Origin: JAGXQV01 sp964505475
GTDB lineage: Bacteria; Pseudomonadota; Gammaproteobacteria; Burkholderiales; Sulfuricellaceae
Length of the DNA stretch: 64,000 bases
Assembly (NCBI GenBank): GCA_964505475.1
Contig: CAZDIJ010000006.1
Span: 10,366 to 74,365 of the forward strand
Direction of reading: 5' to 3'
The notes under the pieces were generated by a model. That model was not told the DNA's origin. It was given only the letters and a program-made list of their open reading frames with translations, and searched no databases. Numbering within the stretch: position 1 is the stretch's first letter; each line of letters begins with the position of its first letter. Below, one piece after another: positions 15,962 through 23,661 of the stretch. Made by a program: the position numbers and the translations under genes.

Positions 15962-16511
15962 ACTTCACTCCTTTCAAGATGTTTTTTCTGATCTGTCCGT
16001 TCTCTCGCCATTGCACCACAAGGTCGAAACCGGCGCGGCGCGGCAGCGCAAAGGCGGTCATGCCCTGATTCCAGTCGCCCGGTTCGAAGGTTTGCCCGGC
16101 GGGAAACTGCGCCCAGCGGAAGGCGATGCGCGCGGATTCCGGCAGGCCGCGTTTTTTCCATTCGGGCAGCCAGTCCTTGTCCAGCTTCGGGGCAAGCCGC
16201 TCTTTGCCGGCGTGCGCCCGCCAGTCTGCGGGATGCGTGGCGATGGTTGCGGCGCTTTCGTTGCGCAACACGGTCTGGAATACGCAGGCCTGCGCATAGG
16301 CTTCCGCCGCTGCTTGGTCGAAACCGCGCGCCGTGAAAAAAGCCCGCGCCTGATCCGGCAGCATTTGGGTCAGGCTGAAAAATACTCCGTTCTCGCGCAG
16401 TTCCCAGGATTCGATGCCGTTTTCCGGGGAGCGCGCATGATGGGTTTCGCCTCCCCAGGCGTGGGCATGGATCAGCAGCAGCGCCGCCAGGAGTTGCACA
16501 TGCCGGTTCAT
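15945..16511 (-). CDS. exported protein of unknown function in the rhodanese-TlpA operon
   Basis: 188 aa from the ATG at 16511; the longer frame upstream reads through the rhodanese gene antiparallel and is rejected. The signal peptide is MNRHVQLLAALLLIHAHAWG. The mature part is mixed helix/strand with WELRENGVFFSLTQMLPDQARAFFTARGF and a late beta pair; three Cys (ACVFQ, KCAED) are the only obvious special residues. I do not recognise the family. It starts 2 bases after the rhodanese stop and overlaps tlpA, so a shared periplasmic sulfur/redox task is likely. Confidence 0.75.
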   Translation of the reverse strand: MNRHVQLLAALLLIHAHAWGGETHHARSPENGIESWELRENGVFFSLTQMLPDQARAFFTARGFDQAAAEAYAQACVFQTVLRNESAATIATHPADWRAHAGKERLAPKLDKDWLPEWKKRGLPESARIAFRWAQFPAGQTFEPGDWNQGMTAFALPRRAGFDLVVQWRENGQIRKNILKGVKCAEDR

Positions 16512-16513
16512 GG

Positions 16514-16972
16514 CTATTCCTTCGCGCCGGTGGCGCGGCGGTAGGCGTCGAAGCCGCCCTTGGCTTTCCAGCCGGTGAGGCCGCCTTGCAGGATGCGCAC
16601 GTTGTCCATTCCCGACAGGCGCAACGTGAATCCCGCTTGGGAGGATAGCGTGCCGGTGTTGCAATACAGCAATACCATTTTGTCCCGCGGCAGCTCCGCG
16701 CGCCGCGCCAGCGCTTGCCGCCATTCGATATTGAGCGCGCCGGGGATGTGTTCCTTTTTGTACTGCCCGGCGTCGCGGGCGTCGATCACGGTGATGTTTT
16801 TCCATTCCTCGGCGGGAATCTGTTCGGGCAGGATGATGCCGCCGCCGTAATCGACGAACTCCAGATATTCCTCCATCGCCTTGACGGCGGGGTTGTCCGC
16901 GGCTTGTGCCGGTATCGTGCTCAGGACGAGCGCGGCAAGGGGGATCGCATAACGCAGGGCGTTTCCAGTCAT
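16514..16972 (-). CDS. periplasmic rhodanese-like protein
   Basis: 152 aa with a signal peptide cleaved after AQA. The rhodanese domain contains ITVIDARDAGQYKKEHIPGALNIEW and the active-site loop LLYCNTGTLSSQAG with the catalytic Cys. It is expected to bind or move sulfane sulfur in the periplasm. It is the first gene of the operon with the unknown exported protein and TlpA. Confidence 0.88.
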   Translation of the reverse strand: MTGNALRYAIPLAALVLSTIPAQAADNPAVKAMEEYLEFVDYGGGIILPEQIPAEEWKNITVIDARDAGQYKKEHIPGALNIEWRQALARRAELPRDKMVLLYCNTGTLSSQAGFTLRLSGMDNVRILQGGLTGWKAKGGFDAYRRATGAKE

Positions 16973-17010
16973 TTTTTCATTACTCCCGGTTTTATTCGAT
17001 TAAGTTCGCC

Positions 17011-17172
17011 GCCGTGCCGCGATCCATGGGGTCACTCCAGCGCTTGTTCCAGGTCGGCGATCAGGTCGGCGGGGTCTTCCAGGCCGACCGAGCCGTGCCG
17101 CGATCCATGGGGTCACGCCAGCGCTTGTTCCAGGTCGGCGATCAGGTCGGCGGGGTCTTCCAGTCCGACCGA
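17011..17172. repeat. tandem duplication of two 81-bp units at the 3' end of the PLP-enzyme gene
   Basis: Units 17011-17091 and 17092-17172 are almost identical, differing at a few bases (ACTCC/ACGCC, AGGCC/AGTCC). The right-hand unit holds the real stop codon and last ~20 codons; the left-hand unit is an untranslated second copy of that 3' end. 81 bases is exactly 27 codons. Confidence 0.95.
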
Positions 17173-18282
17173 GAGTCGAATCATGGAGTCGCCGATGCCG
17201 CGCCGCGCCCGTTCTTCCGGCGGCAAACCGTGGTGGGTGGTGGTCACCGGCATGGTGGCGAGGCTTTCCACGCCGCCCAGACTGGGGGCGATGGCGAATA
17301 GTTTCAGCCTGTCCGTCGCCTGTACCGCGTCCGCATAACCACCTTTGAGTTCCAGCGTCAGCATGCCGCCGAAGCCGTTCATCTGCGCCTTGGCCACGGC
17401 ATGGCCGGGAAAGTCCGGTAAGCCCGGATAATAGACCCGCGCCACCCTGGGGTGCCGCGCCAGGGCTTCCGCCACGATTCGCGCCGTGGCGTTCTGCCGC
17501 TCCACCCGCACCACCAGGGTGCGGATGCTGCGCATCAGCAGCGCGGCGATTTCCGGGGAAACGGTGGTGCCCAGGTTCTTGCGCCAGTTCCACACCGCGG
17601 CCAGCAGGTGCTTAGAACCCATCAAGGCGCCGGCGGTAAGGTCGCTGTGGCCGCCGAGATACTTGGTGGCGCTGTGGATCACGAAATCCGCGCCAAGCGC
17701 CAGCGGGTTCTGGTTCACCGGCGATGCGAAGGTGTTGTCCACCGCCACCAGCGCCCCGTATTCGTGAGCGGCGTCGCTGATTTTGCGAATATCCAGCACT
17801 TCCAGGGTGGGGTTGGTCGGCGTCTCGAAGAAGACCAGGCCGGCGCCCGCTTTCAAATACGTTTTCAAGCCGTGCAATTCGCTGCCGAGCAGGAAGTAGG
17901 CGGGGATGCCAAGTTCCGGCAACTGGGTGGACAGGAGTTCCATGGTGCCGCCATAGGCATCGCCGATACAGACGATGCCCTTGCGCCCATGAGCGAGGAA
18001 CAGCGCGGCTTCCGCCGCCATGCCGGAGCAGAACGCCCATGCCGCCTCGGCGCCTTCCAGCGCGGCGAGCTTGGCTTCCAGGCTGAAAATGGTGGGGTTG
18101 AGGCCGTAGCGGGTGTACAGGCTGCCCGGCTTGCGTCCGTCCACCACGTCGAGCAGGTCGGCGGTGGAAGTGAATTTAAACGTGGTGGATGTATAAACTG
18201 GGGTGTGCGGCGAACCGAGGATGTCGTGCAGTTCGCCGGCATGGATGCAGCGGGTGGAAAGGCTTGGGGTTTTTTCGCTCAT
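17113..18282 (-). CDS. PLP-dependent trans-sulfuration enzyme (cystathionine lyase/synthase family)
   Basis: 389 aa. Typical Cys/Met-metabolism PLP fold: YTSTTFKF and YTRYGLNPT near the phosphate site, WAFCSGMAAE, VVFFETPTNPT, VDNTF, and the PLP lysine in SATKYLGGHSDLTAG. The ending RLSVGLEDPADLIADLEQAL is standard. It could be cystathionine gamma-lyase, beta-lyase or an O-acyl-homoserine sulfhydrylase; sequence alone does not separate them. Its start overlaps the upstream small gene, and it stands among sulfur-transfer genes. The 3' end is duplicated in tandem. Confidence 0.88.
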   Translation of the reverse strand: MSEKTPSLSTRCIHAGELHDILGSPHTPVYTSTTFKFTSTADLLDVVDGRKPGSLYTRYGLNPTIFSLEAKLAALEGAEAAWAFCSGMAAEAALFLAHGRKGIVCIGDAYGGTMELLSTQLPELGIPAYFLLGSELHGLKTYLKAGAGLVFFETPTNPTLEVLDIRKISDAAHEYGALVAVDNTFASPVNQNPLALGADFVIHSATKYLGGHSDLTAGALMGSKHLLAAVWNWRKNLGTTVSPEIAALLMRSIRTLVVRVERQNATARIVAEALARHPRVARVYYPGLPDFPGHAVAKAQMNGFGGMLTLELKGGYADAVQATDRLKLFAIAPSLGGVESLATMPVTTTHHGLPPEERARRGIGDSMIRLSVGLEDPADLIADLEQALA

Positions 18283-18600
18283 TCATGCCTCCAGTAAAAA
18301 CTTTTCCTCGATGGCTTGCAGGCGCGGCAGCAGGCCGGATGCGGCGGCAAGGGGAACGCCGGCGCGTTCCAGCGCCGCGTGGACATCGTGCGGCGACAGG
18401 ATCACGCCGTCGCCGGGTTGCAGCGCAACGCCATTCAGCAGCAGGGAGGGAAATCCCGCGCCGTGGGCATCGCGGCAGTCCGTGTAAACGACCTCCAGCG
18501 TTCCGCCGGTACAGGATGATAGTGCCGCGGCATAGCGGGCGTAAAGGGTGCAGCGGCCGCCGGGCGGCTGCTGGGAGATGACTTGAATGTGGCACGGCAT
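18283..18600 (-). CDS. small soluble protein of unknown function
   Basis: 105 aa, no signal peptide. Features are an N-terminal strand, Cys residues in GRCTLYA, SSCTGG and YTDCRDAHG, and a FPSLLLNGVALQPGDGVILSP segment that looks like the cis-proline half of a thioredoxin-like fold. Its stop codon is directly followed by the PLP enzyme's ATG, so translation is probably coupled and a sulfur-related task is plausible. I do not recognise a named family. Confidence 0.65.
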   Translation of the reverse strand: MPCHIQVISQQPPGGRCTLYARYAAALSSCTGGTLEVVYTDCRDAHGAGFPSLLLNGVALQPGDGVILSPHDVHAALERAGVPLAAASGLLPRLQAIEEKFLLEA

Positions 18601-18621
18601 GGGGTGGCTCCCGGAACGGAA

Positions 18622-19014
18622 TCAGTCCTTGATGAAAATATATACGTAGGCGCCGGCCAACCCGCTTTTTTCGGCGGCGGCGGGTTCCATGCAATCGCCG
18701 GATTTTCCGACCGGTTGGTCTTCAGGAAGGAGCACGCGCAGTTTTCTCCCGGCTTGCCGGGAATACGTGTCGGCCATATCCAGAACCTTCCGCCCGTTTT
18801 CCGAGAGCTTTCCCGGTTCGGTGAGGATTTCCGGCGCGGGGATCATCAGGGCGACGTTGGTTTTTCCCGAAACGGCGTCCTTCTTGAACACCACCCGGTC
18901 TGTCCTGACCATGGCCTGTATCGTATCCACCCAGCCTTTCTCGCTGCCTGGCGGGTCTTGCGCGGCAACATTGAACGGCAGCAGTAATAATCCCACGGCA
19001 ACCAGAGTTTTCAT
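18622..19014 (-). CDS. small exported protein of unknown function
   Basis: 130 aa. A signal peptide (MKTLVAVGLLLLPFNVAAQ) leads into a mature domain of ~110 residues with no catalytic motif that I recognise and a single Cys (SGDCMEPA). It begins 10 bases after the TauE/SafE stop and lies in the same minus-strand sulfur gene run, so it is probably in that operon. Confidence 0.65.
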   Translation of the reverse strand: MKTLVAVGLLLLPFNVAAQDPPGSEKGWVDTIQAMVRTDRVVFKKDAVSGKTNVALMIPAPEILTEPGKLSENGRKVLDMADTYSRQAGRKLRVLLPEDQPVGKSGDCMEPAAAEKSGLAGAYVYIFIKD

Positions 19015-19024
19015 TTCCCCCCCT

Positions 19025-19810
19025 TCACATGACGCTCTTGAGTAGCAAATAAGTGGCGACCAGCACCAGAAAGAAGCCGAAAGCGCGTTTCAGCGCCTCC
19101 TGCGAGAAACGGTGCGCCAGGCGGGTGCCGGCGAAGCTGCCGATTACCGTGACGGCGGTGAAGGAGGCCATCAGCCCCCAATCGACCGGCACCGCGCCGA
19201 CGTAACCGGCGAACCCGGCGTAGGATTTGGCGGCGACGATGGCGAGCGAGGTGCCCACCGCCATTTTCATCGGAATGCCGGACAGCAGCACCAGCGCCGG
19301 CACGATCAGGAAGCCGCCGCCGACGCCCACCAGCCCGGTGAGCACGCCTACGCCGATGCCGTGCGCGGCGATGTGGCCGAGATGCGCCGAAATGGCTTCG
19401 TCCTCGTCCAAGGGCGGGCCGCCTGCCGTGGCGAGCCGCGCGGCGGTAGCCGGCGCCGTTTTCTTCTGGAGCATTTTCCAGGCGGCGGCGTACATCACCA
19501 GCGCGAACAGGGCGAGCTGCACCGCCACCGGCGTCACCACGCCGAGGCGCGCGCCGCCGTAGGTGCCGATCACTCCGAAGAGGCCGAACACCGCCGAGAT
19601 TTTCAGGTCGACGTTGCCGCGCCGCCAATTGTCCCAGGCGGAAATGGTGGCGGTGACGGCGACGATCCCCAGGCTCATGGCGATGGCCGATTTGGCCTCG
19701 ACATCGAGCAATACCATCAGCGCCGGCATGGCGATGATCGAACCGCCCGAGCCGAACAGGCCGAGGACGATGCCGGTGGCTGCGCCGGCAAGAATGGCGA
19801 GCAGGATCAT
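19025..19810 (-). CDS. TSUP-family (TauE/SafE) sulfite/anion exporter
   Basis: 261 aa from the ATG at 19810 (AAAGGGGGAA upstream). Two homologous halves each begin with the family motif: ATGIVLGLFGSGGSIIAMPAL near the N-terminus and GVLTGLVGVGGGFLIVPAL in the middle. Seven to eight hydrophobic helices are visible. The cytoplasmic loop between the halves is charged (LDEDEAISAHLGH). TSUP proteins move sulfite, thiosulfate, sulfoacetate or sulfide-like anions. Placement beside DsrE, an ArsR-rhodanese regulator and rhodanese genes supports export of a sulfur compound. Confidence 0.9.
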   Translation of the reverse strand: MILLAILAGAATGIVLGLFGSGGSIIAMPALMVLLDVEAKSAIAMSLGIVAVTATISAWDNWRRGNVDLKISAVFGLFGVIGTYGGARLGVVTPVAVQLALFALVMYAAAWKMLQKKTAPATAARLATAGGPPLDEDEAISAHLGHIAAHGIGVGVLTGLVGVGGGFLIVPALVLLSGIPMKMAVGTSLAIVAAKSYAGFAGYVGAVPVDWGLMASFTAVTVIGSFAGTRLAHRFSQEALKRAFGFFLVLVATYLLLKSVM

Positions 19811-19951
19811 GTACGATTCCCCCTTTGTGTTTCCGTGTTCAATTGAGCGCTTGAATAATGGCGTAAAAAAAACCGGATGCGGCAACCCGCATCCGTCCAT
19901 CCAAACTATCCGGCGGCTTGCGCCGCGAAACCCGGCGAATCCGCCGCCGTG

Positions 19952-20179
19952 CTACAGCCCGACCTTGAAGGCTTCGCCGCCGCGCTTGCCGACTTGCTTG
20001 AGCAGCGCGGCGGAGCTGGTTGCCCGGGGGTCGTAGGCGATGTTGAGCAGATGGGCGTGTCCGGGGCTGAAATGCGCCGACACCACACCGGCCTGGTCGG
20101 CGAGTTCCGCCGCCAGGCTATCCCGTTCCGTGACGGCAAGCTCGGCTTTCACGTGTATCACGAAGTCTGCGATTTCCAT
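19952..20179 (-). CDS. small HMA-like (ferredoxin-fold) protein of unknown function
   Basis: 75 aa. MEIADFVIHVKAELAVTERDSLAAELADQAGVVSAHFSPGHAHLLNIAYDP follows the beta-alpha-beta-beta pattern of heavy-metal-associated domains but lacks the CxxC metal site, so metal binding is doubtful. It sits between the DsrE gene and the TauE/SafE gene, same strand. Probably an adaptor-like ferredoxin-fold protein; no specific function can be given. Confidence 0.65.
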   Translation of the reverse strand: MEIADFVIHVKAELAVTERDSLAAELADQAGVVSAHFSPGHAHLLNIAYDPRATSSAALLKQVGKRGGEAFKVGL

Positions 20180-20212
20180 GATGGCTCTCCTTTAATGAAC
20201 CTAAACTCCTTA

Positions 20213-20290
20213 TTTGAACCACGGGGAACACTGGGAAAACAAGGGAAACTTCAGGTTGAAAGAGATTCCCCGTGTTCCCCGTGGTTTGAA
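20213..20290. repeat. CCACGGGG palindromic repeat copy
   Basis: TTTGAACCACGGGGAACAC (left) and GTGTTCCCCGTGGTTTGAA (right) are near-perfect complements around ~40 bases, between the HMA-like and DsrE genes. Confidence 0.85.
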
Positions 20291-20299
20291 ATATGAGTC

Positions 20300-20650
20300 C
20301 TAAAACACCAGCACTTTGTCCGCCCATTCCGTCCATTCGGCCAAGTGCTCCAGGGTCGAATGCTGCGCGCCGGAGATCAGCTCCTCGTCGCGCAGGGCGC
20401 GCGCCTCCATGCATACGCCGCATACGCCGATCTCGCCGCCGCGCTTGAGGATGCTGGTGGCGAAGAACTCGATGTTGTAATAGCCTTCCGGCACTTTTTG
20501 CCCGGCCTTGACGCACAGGGCGGCATCGCCCAGCAGGAAGACGCGGATCTGGTTGCCCTCGCGCCTGGACAGGGCGCGCGCCAGGCGGAACCCGTTGTAG
20601 CTGCGCTCCGTGCCGTAGGGCGGGTCGTTGAGGATGAACAGGGTTTTCAT
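20300..20650 (-). CDS. DsrE/DsrF-like sulfurtransferase-type protein
   Basis: 116 aa from MKTLFILNDPPYGTERSYNGFRLA; an upstream in-frame ATG runs into the operator and is rejected. The fold motifs are those of DsrE/YchN-like proteins: an N-terminal LFILND strand, the VFLLGDAALC segment and the Cys pair in GEIGVCGVCMEARAL that is the likely sulfur-carrying site. It is the first gene after a promoter flanked by two operator-like palindromes, downstream of the ArsR-rhodanese regulator, so it is probably induced by a reactive sulfur species. Confidence 0.85.
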   Translation of the reverse strand: MKTLFILNDPPYGTERSYNGFRLARALSRREGNQIRVFLLGDAALCVKAGQKVPEGYYNIEFFATSILKRGGEIGVCGVCMEARALRDEELISGAQHSTLEHLAEWTEWADKVLVF

Positions 20651-20678
20651 GGCGGTCTCCCCGGTTACAAAAACTATA

Positions 20679-20696
20679 TTCAAAAGAACTCTTGAA
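20679..20696. promoter_or_regulatory. operator-like palindrome 1 (TSS-proximal) of the DsrE gene
   Basis: TTCAAAAGAACTCTTGAA, an 18-bp near-perfect palindrome located just downstream of the minus-strand -10 hexamer, covering the expected transcription start. It matches site 2 at both ends (TCAAAAG and TCTTGAA). Confidence 0.7.
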
Positions 20697-20700
20697 TTTG

Positions 20701-20729
20701 ATTATGGGCGAGCTTGCACCCGATGTCAA
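20701..20729 (-). promoter_or_regulatory. sigma70 promoter of the DsrE/TauE run
   Basis: On the minus strand TTGACA (20729-20724) and CATAAT (20706-20701) are separated by exactly 17 bases. It lies between two related palindromes, 51 bases upstream of the DsrE start codon. Confidence 0.8.
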
Positions 20730-20746
20730 TCAAAAGTTTTCTTGAA
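20729..20746. promoter_or_regulatory. operator-like palindrome 2 (upstream) of the DsrE gene
   Basis: ATCAAAAGTTTTCTTGAA, abutting the -35 hexamer. Its centre is 50 bp (about five helical turns) from that of site 1, a spacing suited to cooperative binding on one face of the DNA. Likely bound by the adjacent ArsR-family product (inference). Confidence 0.7.
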
Positions 20747-20774
20747 TAGTGTGGCGAGGGGAAGTGGGGCGGAG

Positions 20775-21434
20775 TTACTCGACCGGCAGCCGTTCGGCCT
20801 TCCACTCGGGAAAGCCATCCTCCAGGCGGCGCGCCTGGTAGCCGGACTGGCGCAGCCGTTCCACCGCCTCGAAGGCCAGCATGCAGTAAGGGCCGCGGCA
20901 GTAGGCGACGATTTCCTGTTCCTTGGGCAGCTTGTCCAGATGCTCCGGCAGGGTATCGAGCGGGATGTTGACGGCGCCGGGGATGTGACCGGCCTCGAAT
21001 TCGTTGGGGGGGCGCACGTCGATCACCATCGCCTCGCCGGAGCGCGCCATTTCCAGAAGCTGGTCGCGTTTCACCGGGGTCAGCGAGTCGCGCGATTCAA
21101 AATTTTCCCGGACGATGCGCTCCACCTCCGCCAAGTGGCGTTCGGCCACGCCGCGAATGCCGCCCAGCACGGTGGTGACGGCGTCGTCGCTGAGACGGTA
21201 GAACACCTGCAAGCCTTCCTTGCGCGATTGCGCCAGGCCGCCGTCGCGGAGGATCTGCAAATGGTGGGAGGTGTTGGCCACCGAAAGGCCGGCGGCCTGC
21301 GACAGAGCGTCCACGCTGCGCTCGCCCTGCGCCAGCGCCTCCAGCAATTCCAGGCGGTTGGCGCTGGCCAGCGCCTTGGCGACGCGGGCGAATTGTTCGA
21401 ACAGTCTTTTCTTGGGAGAGAGATCGGAGGTCAT
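20775..21434 (-). CDS. ArsR-family HTH fused to a rhodanese domain
   Basis: 219 aa. Residues ~8-100 form an ArsR winged helix (RLELLEALAQGERSVDALSQAAGLSVANTSHHLQILRDGGLAQSRKEG). Residues ~115-215 are a rhodanese domain with VIDVRPPNEFEAGHIPGAVNIPL and the active-site loop IVAYCRGPYCMLAFEAV. The HTH half has no cysteine, so the usual paired-Cys persulfide sensing of SqrR/BigR proteins cannot apply; the CRGPYC loop of the rhodanese half is the only candidate thiol sensor. It is oriented with, and directly upstream of, the DsrE promoter with twin operators. Confidence 0.9.
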   Translation of the reverse strand: MTSDLSPKKRLFEQFARVAKALASANRLELLEALAQGERSVDALSQAAGLSVANTSHHLQILRDGGLAQSRKEGLQVFYRLSDDAVTTVLGGIRGVAERHLAEVERIVRENFESRDSLTPVKRDQLLEMARSGEAMVIDVRPPNEFEAGHIPGAVNIPLDTLPEHLDKLPKEQEIVAYCRGPYCMLAFEAVERLRQSGYQARRLEDGFPEWKAERLPVE

Positions 21435-21444
21435 GGAAGAAATA

Positions 21445-21458
21445 AAGTTAAAAAACTT
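21445..21458. promoter_or_regulatory. palindrome in front of the ArsR-rhodanese gene
   Basis: AAGTT-AAAA-AACTT, 11 bases upstream of the start codon. Position suits autoregulation, but the sequence differs from the two DsrE operators, so the assignment is weak. Confidence 0.35.
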
Positions 21459-21459
21459 A

Positions 21460-21561
21460 AATTAGCCACGGATGCGCACGGATTTACACCGATTAAGACG
21501 GCGGCTTGGGGCAGGTCTGTGGCGAGCGCCTTGTAACCCATGCATGGATAATCCGTGGATC
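21460..21561. repeat. copy of the CCACGGAT...CACGGAT dispersed repeat
   Basis: ATTAGCCACGGATGCGCACGG (left, 20-base core) with GGATAATCCGTGGATCA on the right. The same vocabulary recurs at 40322-40464 and 63787-63822. It fills most of the gap between moaC and the ArsR-rhodanese gene. Confidence 0.6.
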
Positions 21562-21579
21562 AACGGGTTTTTGATAAAC

Positions 21580-22062
21580 CTATTCGTCGGCCTGCCAATG
21601 GCCGGACTTGCCGCCGAGCTTTTCGAGCAGGCGGATATGCTTGATGGTCATGCCGCGATCCACCGCCTTGCACATGTCGTAAATGGTCAGCAGGCCGACG
21701 CTGGCGGCGGTGAGCGCCTCCATTTCGACCCCGGTGCGGCCGACGGTTTCGGCGGTGACGACGCAACGGATTTCCGCGGCGGCCTCGTCGGTTTCAAATT
21801 CCACGCCGACGCGGGTCAAGGCCAGCGGATGGCACAGCGGGATCAGCTCGGAAGTCCGCTTCGATGCCTGGATGGCGGCCAGCCGCGCCACGCCCAGCAC
21901 GTCGCCCTTCTTGGCGTCGCCTTCGAGGATCAGGCGCAGGGTGGCGGGCTGCATGGCGATGCACCCGGCGGCGCGGGCGACGCGGCGGGTTTCGGCCTTG
22001 TCCGCCACATCGACCATGTGCGCCTGGCCGGAGGCGTCAAAGTGGGTAAATTCGGCGCTCAT
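21580..22062 (-). CDS. moaC: cyclic pyranopterin monophosphate synthase
   Basis: 160 aa, normal MoaC length. Signature segments: MVDVADKAETRRVARAAG, KGDVLGVARLAAIQASKRTSELIPLCHPL, and GRTGVEMEALTAASVGLLTIYDMCKAVDRGM with the conserved catalytic Lys/Asp region. It catalyses the second step of molybdenum cofactor synthesis (cyclic GTP intermediate to cPMP). It is divergent from bepA with only 38 bases between, so promoters must overlap. Confidence 0.97.
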   Translation of the reverse strand: MSAEFTHFDASGQAHMVDVADKAETRRVARAAGCIAMQPATLRLILEGDAKKGDVLGVARLAAIQASKRTSELIPLCHPLALTRVGVEFETDEAAAEIRCVVTAETVGRTGVEMEALTAASVGLLTIYDMCKAVDRGMTIKHIRLLEKLGGKSGHWQADE

Positions 22063-22100
22063 CTTGGTGAACTTCCAATAAAAGCGGCTATCATAGCACC

Positions 22101-23546
22101 ATGAAATTTTGCCGCATAATCGCCCTGACTTTGCTGCTCGGAATATCTCCGGCGCTGGCCGACGGCCTGCCCGACCTGGGCGAGATTTCGCAGTCCGACT
22201 TTTCCCCGCAAGCCGAGCGGCGTCTGGGCGAAGCCATCATGGCGGAAATCCGCCGCGACCGCAGCCTGCTCGACGACGCCGAGCTGACCGAATACCTCAA
22301 CGGCCTCGGCTACCGGCTGGTGGCCGCCAGCCCCGACAATCGCCAGGATTTTGAATTCTTCGTCATCAACGACAGCTCGGTGAATGCCTTCGCCCTGCCG
22401 GGCGGCTTCATCGGGGTGCACACCGGGCTGATAATGACCGCCCAAAGCGAATCCGAACTGGCGGCGGTGCTGGGACACGAAATCGCCCACGTCACCCAGC
22501 GCCACTTGGCGCGCATGATCGCCAAGGAAAACCAGAGCATGCTGGCCTCGATGGCGGCGATGGCGGTGGCGATCCTGGCTTCGCGCTCCAACCCGCAGTT
22601 GAGCAACGCCGCCATCGCCACGGCGCAGGCGGTCTCGATCCAGAACACCCTCAACTTCACCCGCGAGCACGAGCGCGAGGCCGATCGCGTCGGTTTGCAG
22701 ATACTTTCCCAGGCCGGTCTCGATCCCCATGCCGCCGAGGTGTTTTTCGAGCGCTTGCAGAAGGCGACGCGGCTTTACGACAACAACGCGCCCGATTACC
22801 TGCGCACTCATCCGGTGACCAGCGAACGCATCGCCGACATCCAGAATCGCCTGGAGGCCTTGCCCTACCGGCAAACCCCGGACAACCCCGATTTTTACCT
22901 GTTGCGCGCCAAGCTGCGCGCGGCGGACGGCAAGCCGGCGCCGGCGGTGGCCTTTTTCGAGGAAACCCTGCGCGAGAAAAAATACATCAACGAGGCCGCC
23001 CAGCGTTTCGGCCTGGCGGCGGCGCTGTTGCGGGCGCGCCAATACGAACGGGCGGAACGCGAACTGGCCGTGGCGCGCAAGGAACTGCCGGCCAACGCCA
23101 TCGTCGAAAACCTGGCGGCGCAGATCAAGCTGGCCGCCGGCAACGCGGAGGGGGCGCTGGCGGCGTATCGCGCCGCGCTGCGCAACTTTCCCAACCGCCG
23201 CCCGTTGATTTACGGCTATGCCGACGCCTTGATGCAAAACCGGCAAAATGCCGAGGCGCTCAAGCTGATCGGCAACGAACTGCGCACCTATCCCGGCGAC
23301 GCCCGGCTTTACAAGCTCCAGGCGCAGGCCTACGCTGCCCAGGGCAAGCGCCTGCTGTCGCACCAATCGCAGGCGGAGTCCTATTTTCGGCTGGGTAATC
23401 TGCCGGCGGCGGTCGAGCAATTGACCATCGGACTGAAAAGCGGCGACGGCGACTTTTACCAGATGTCGATGGCGGAGGCGCGCCTGCGCCAGTTGCGCGC
23501 CATGTTGCGCGACAGCAAGGCGAAGGACAAGGGACGCCCGCAATAG
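22101..23546 (+). CDS. bepA: BepA-like periplasmic M48 metalloprotease with TPR repeats
   Basis: 481 aa. Signal peptide (to ALA, ~21). The M48 zinc motif HEIAH is in LAAVLGHEIAHVTQRHLARM (about residue 130), with the third ligand region REHEREADRVGLQIL. The C-terminal ~200 residues are helical TPR repeats (AAQRFGLAAALLRARQYERAERELAVARKEL and so on). This architecture is BepA/YfgC, which assists or degrades outer-membrane beta-barrel proteins such as LptD at the BAM complex. Confidence 0.92.
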   Translation: MKFCRIIALTLLLGISPALADGLPDLGEISQSDFSPQAERRLGEAIMAEIRRDRSLLDDAELTEYLNGLGYRLVAASPDNRQDFEFFVINDSSVNAFALPGGFIGVHTGLIMTAQSESELAAVLGHEIAHVTQRHLARMIAKENQSMLASMAAMAVAILASRSNPQLSNAAIATAQAVSIQNTLNFTREHEREADRVGLQILSQAGLDPHAAEVFFERLQKATRLYDNNAPDYLRTHPVTSERIADIQNRLEALPYRQTPDNPDFYLLRAKLRAADGKPAPAVAFFEETLREKKYINEAAQRFGLAAALLRARQYERAERELAVARKELPANAIVENLAAQIKLAAGNAEGALAAYRAALRNFPNRRPLIYGYADALMQNRQNAEALKLIGNELRTYPGDARLYKLQAQAYAAQGKRLLSHQSQAESYFRLGNLPAAVEQLTIGLKSGDGDFYQMSMAEARLRQLRAMLRDSKAKDKGRPQ

Positions 23547-23661
23547 CCGGAATCGGGCAGGAAATTTGCCGGATTCGGTTCTAAAATCCAAGTTGGCGGA
23601 GGGGTTGAAAAATCCGCCGGCGGCGTCACAATGAATGTTAGGATAAGCGCTAGATACGATA

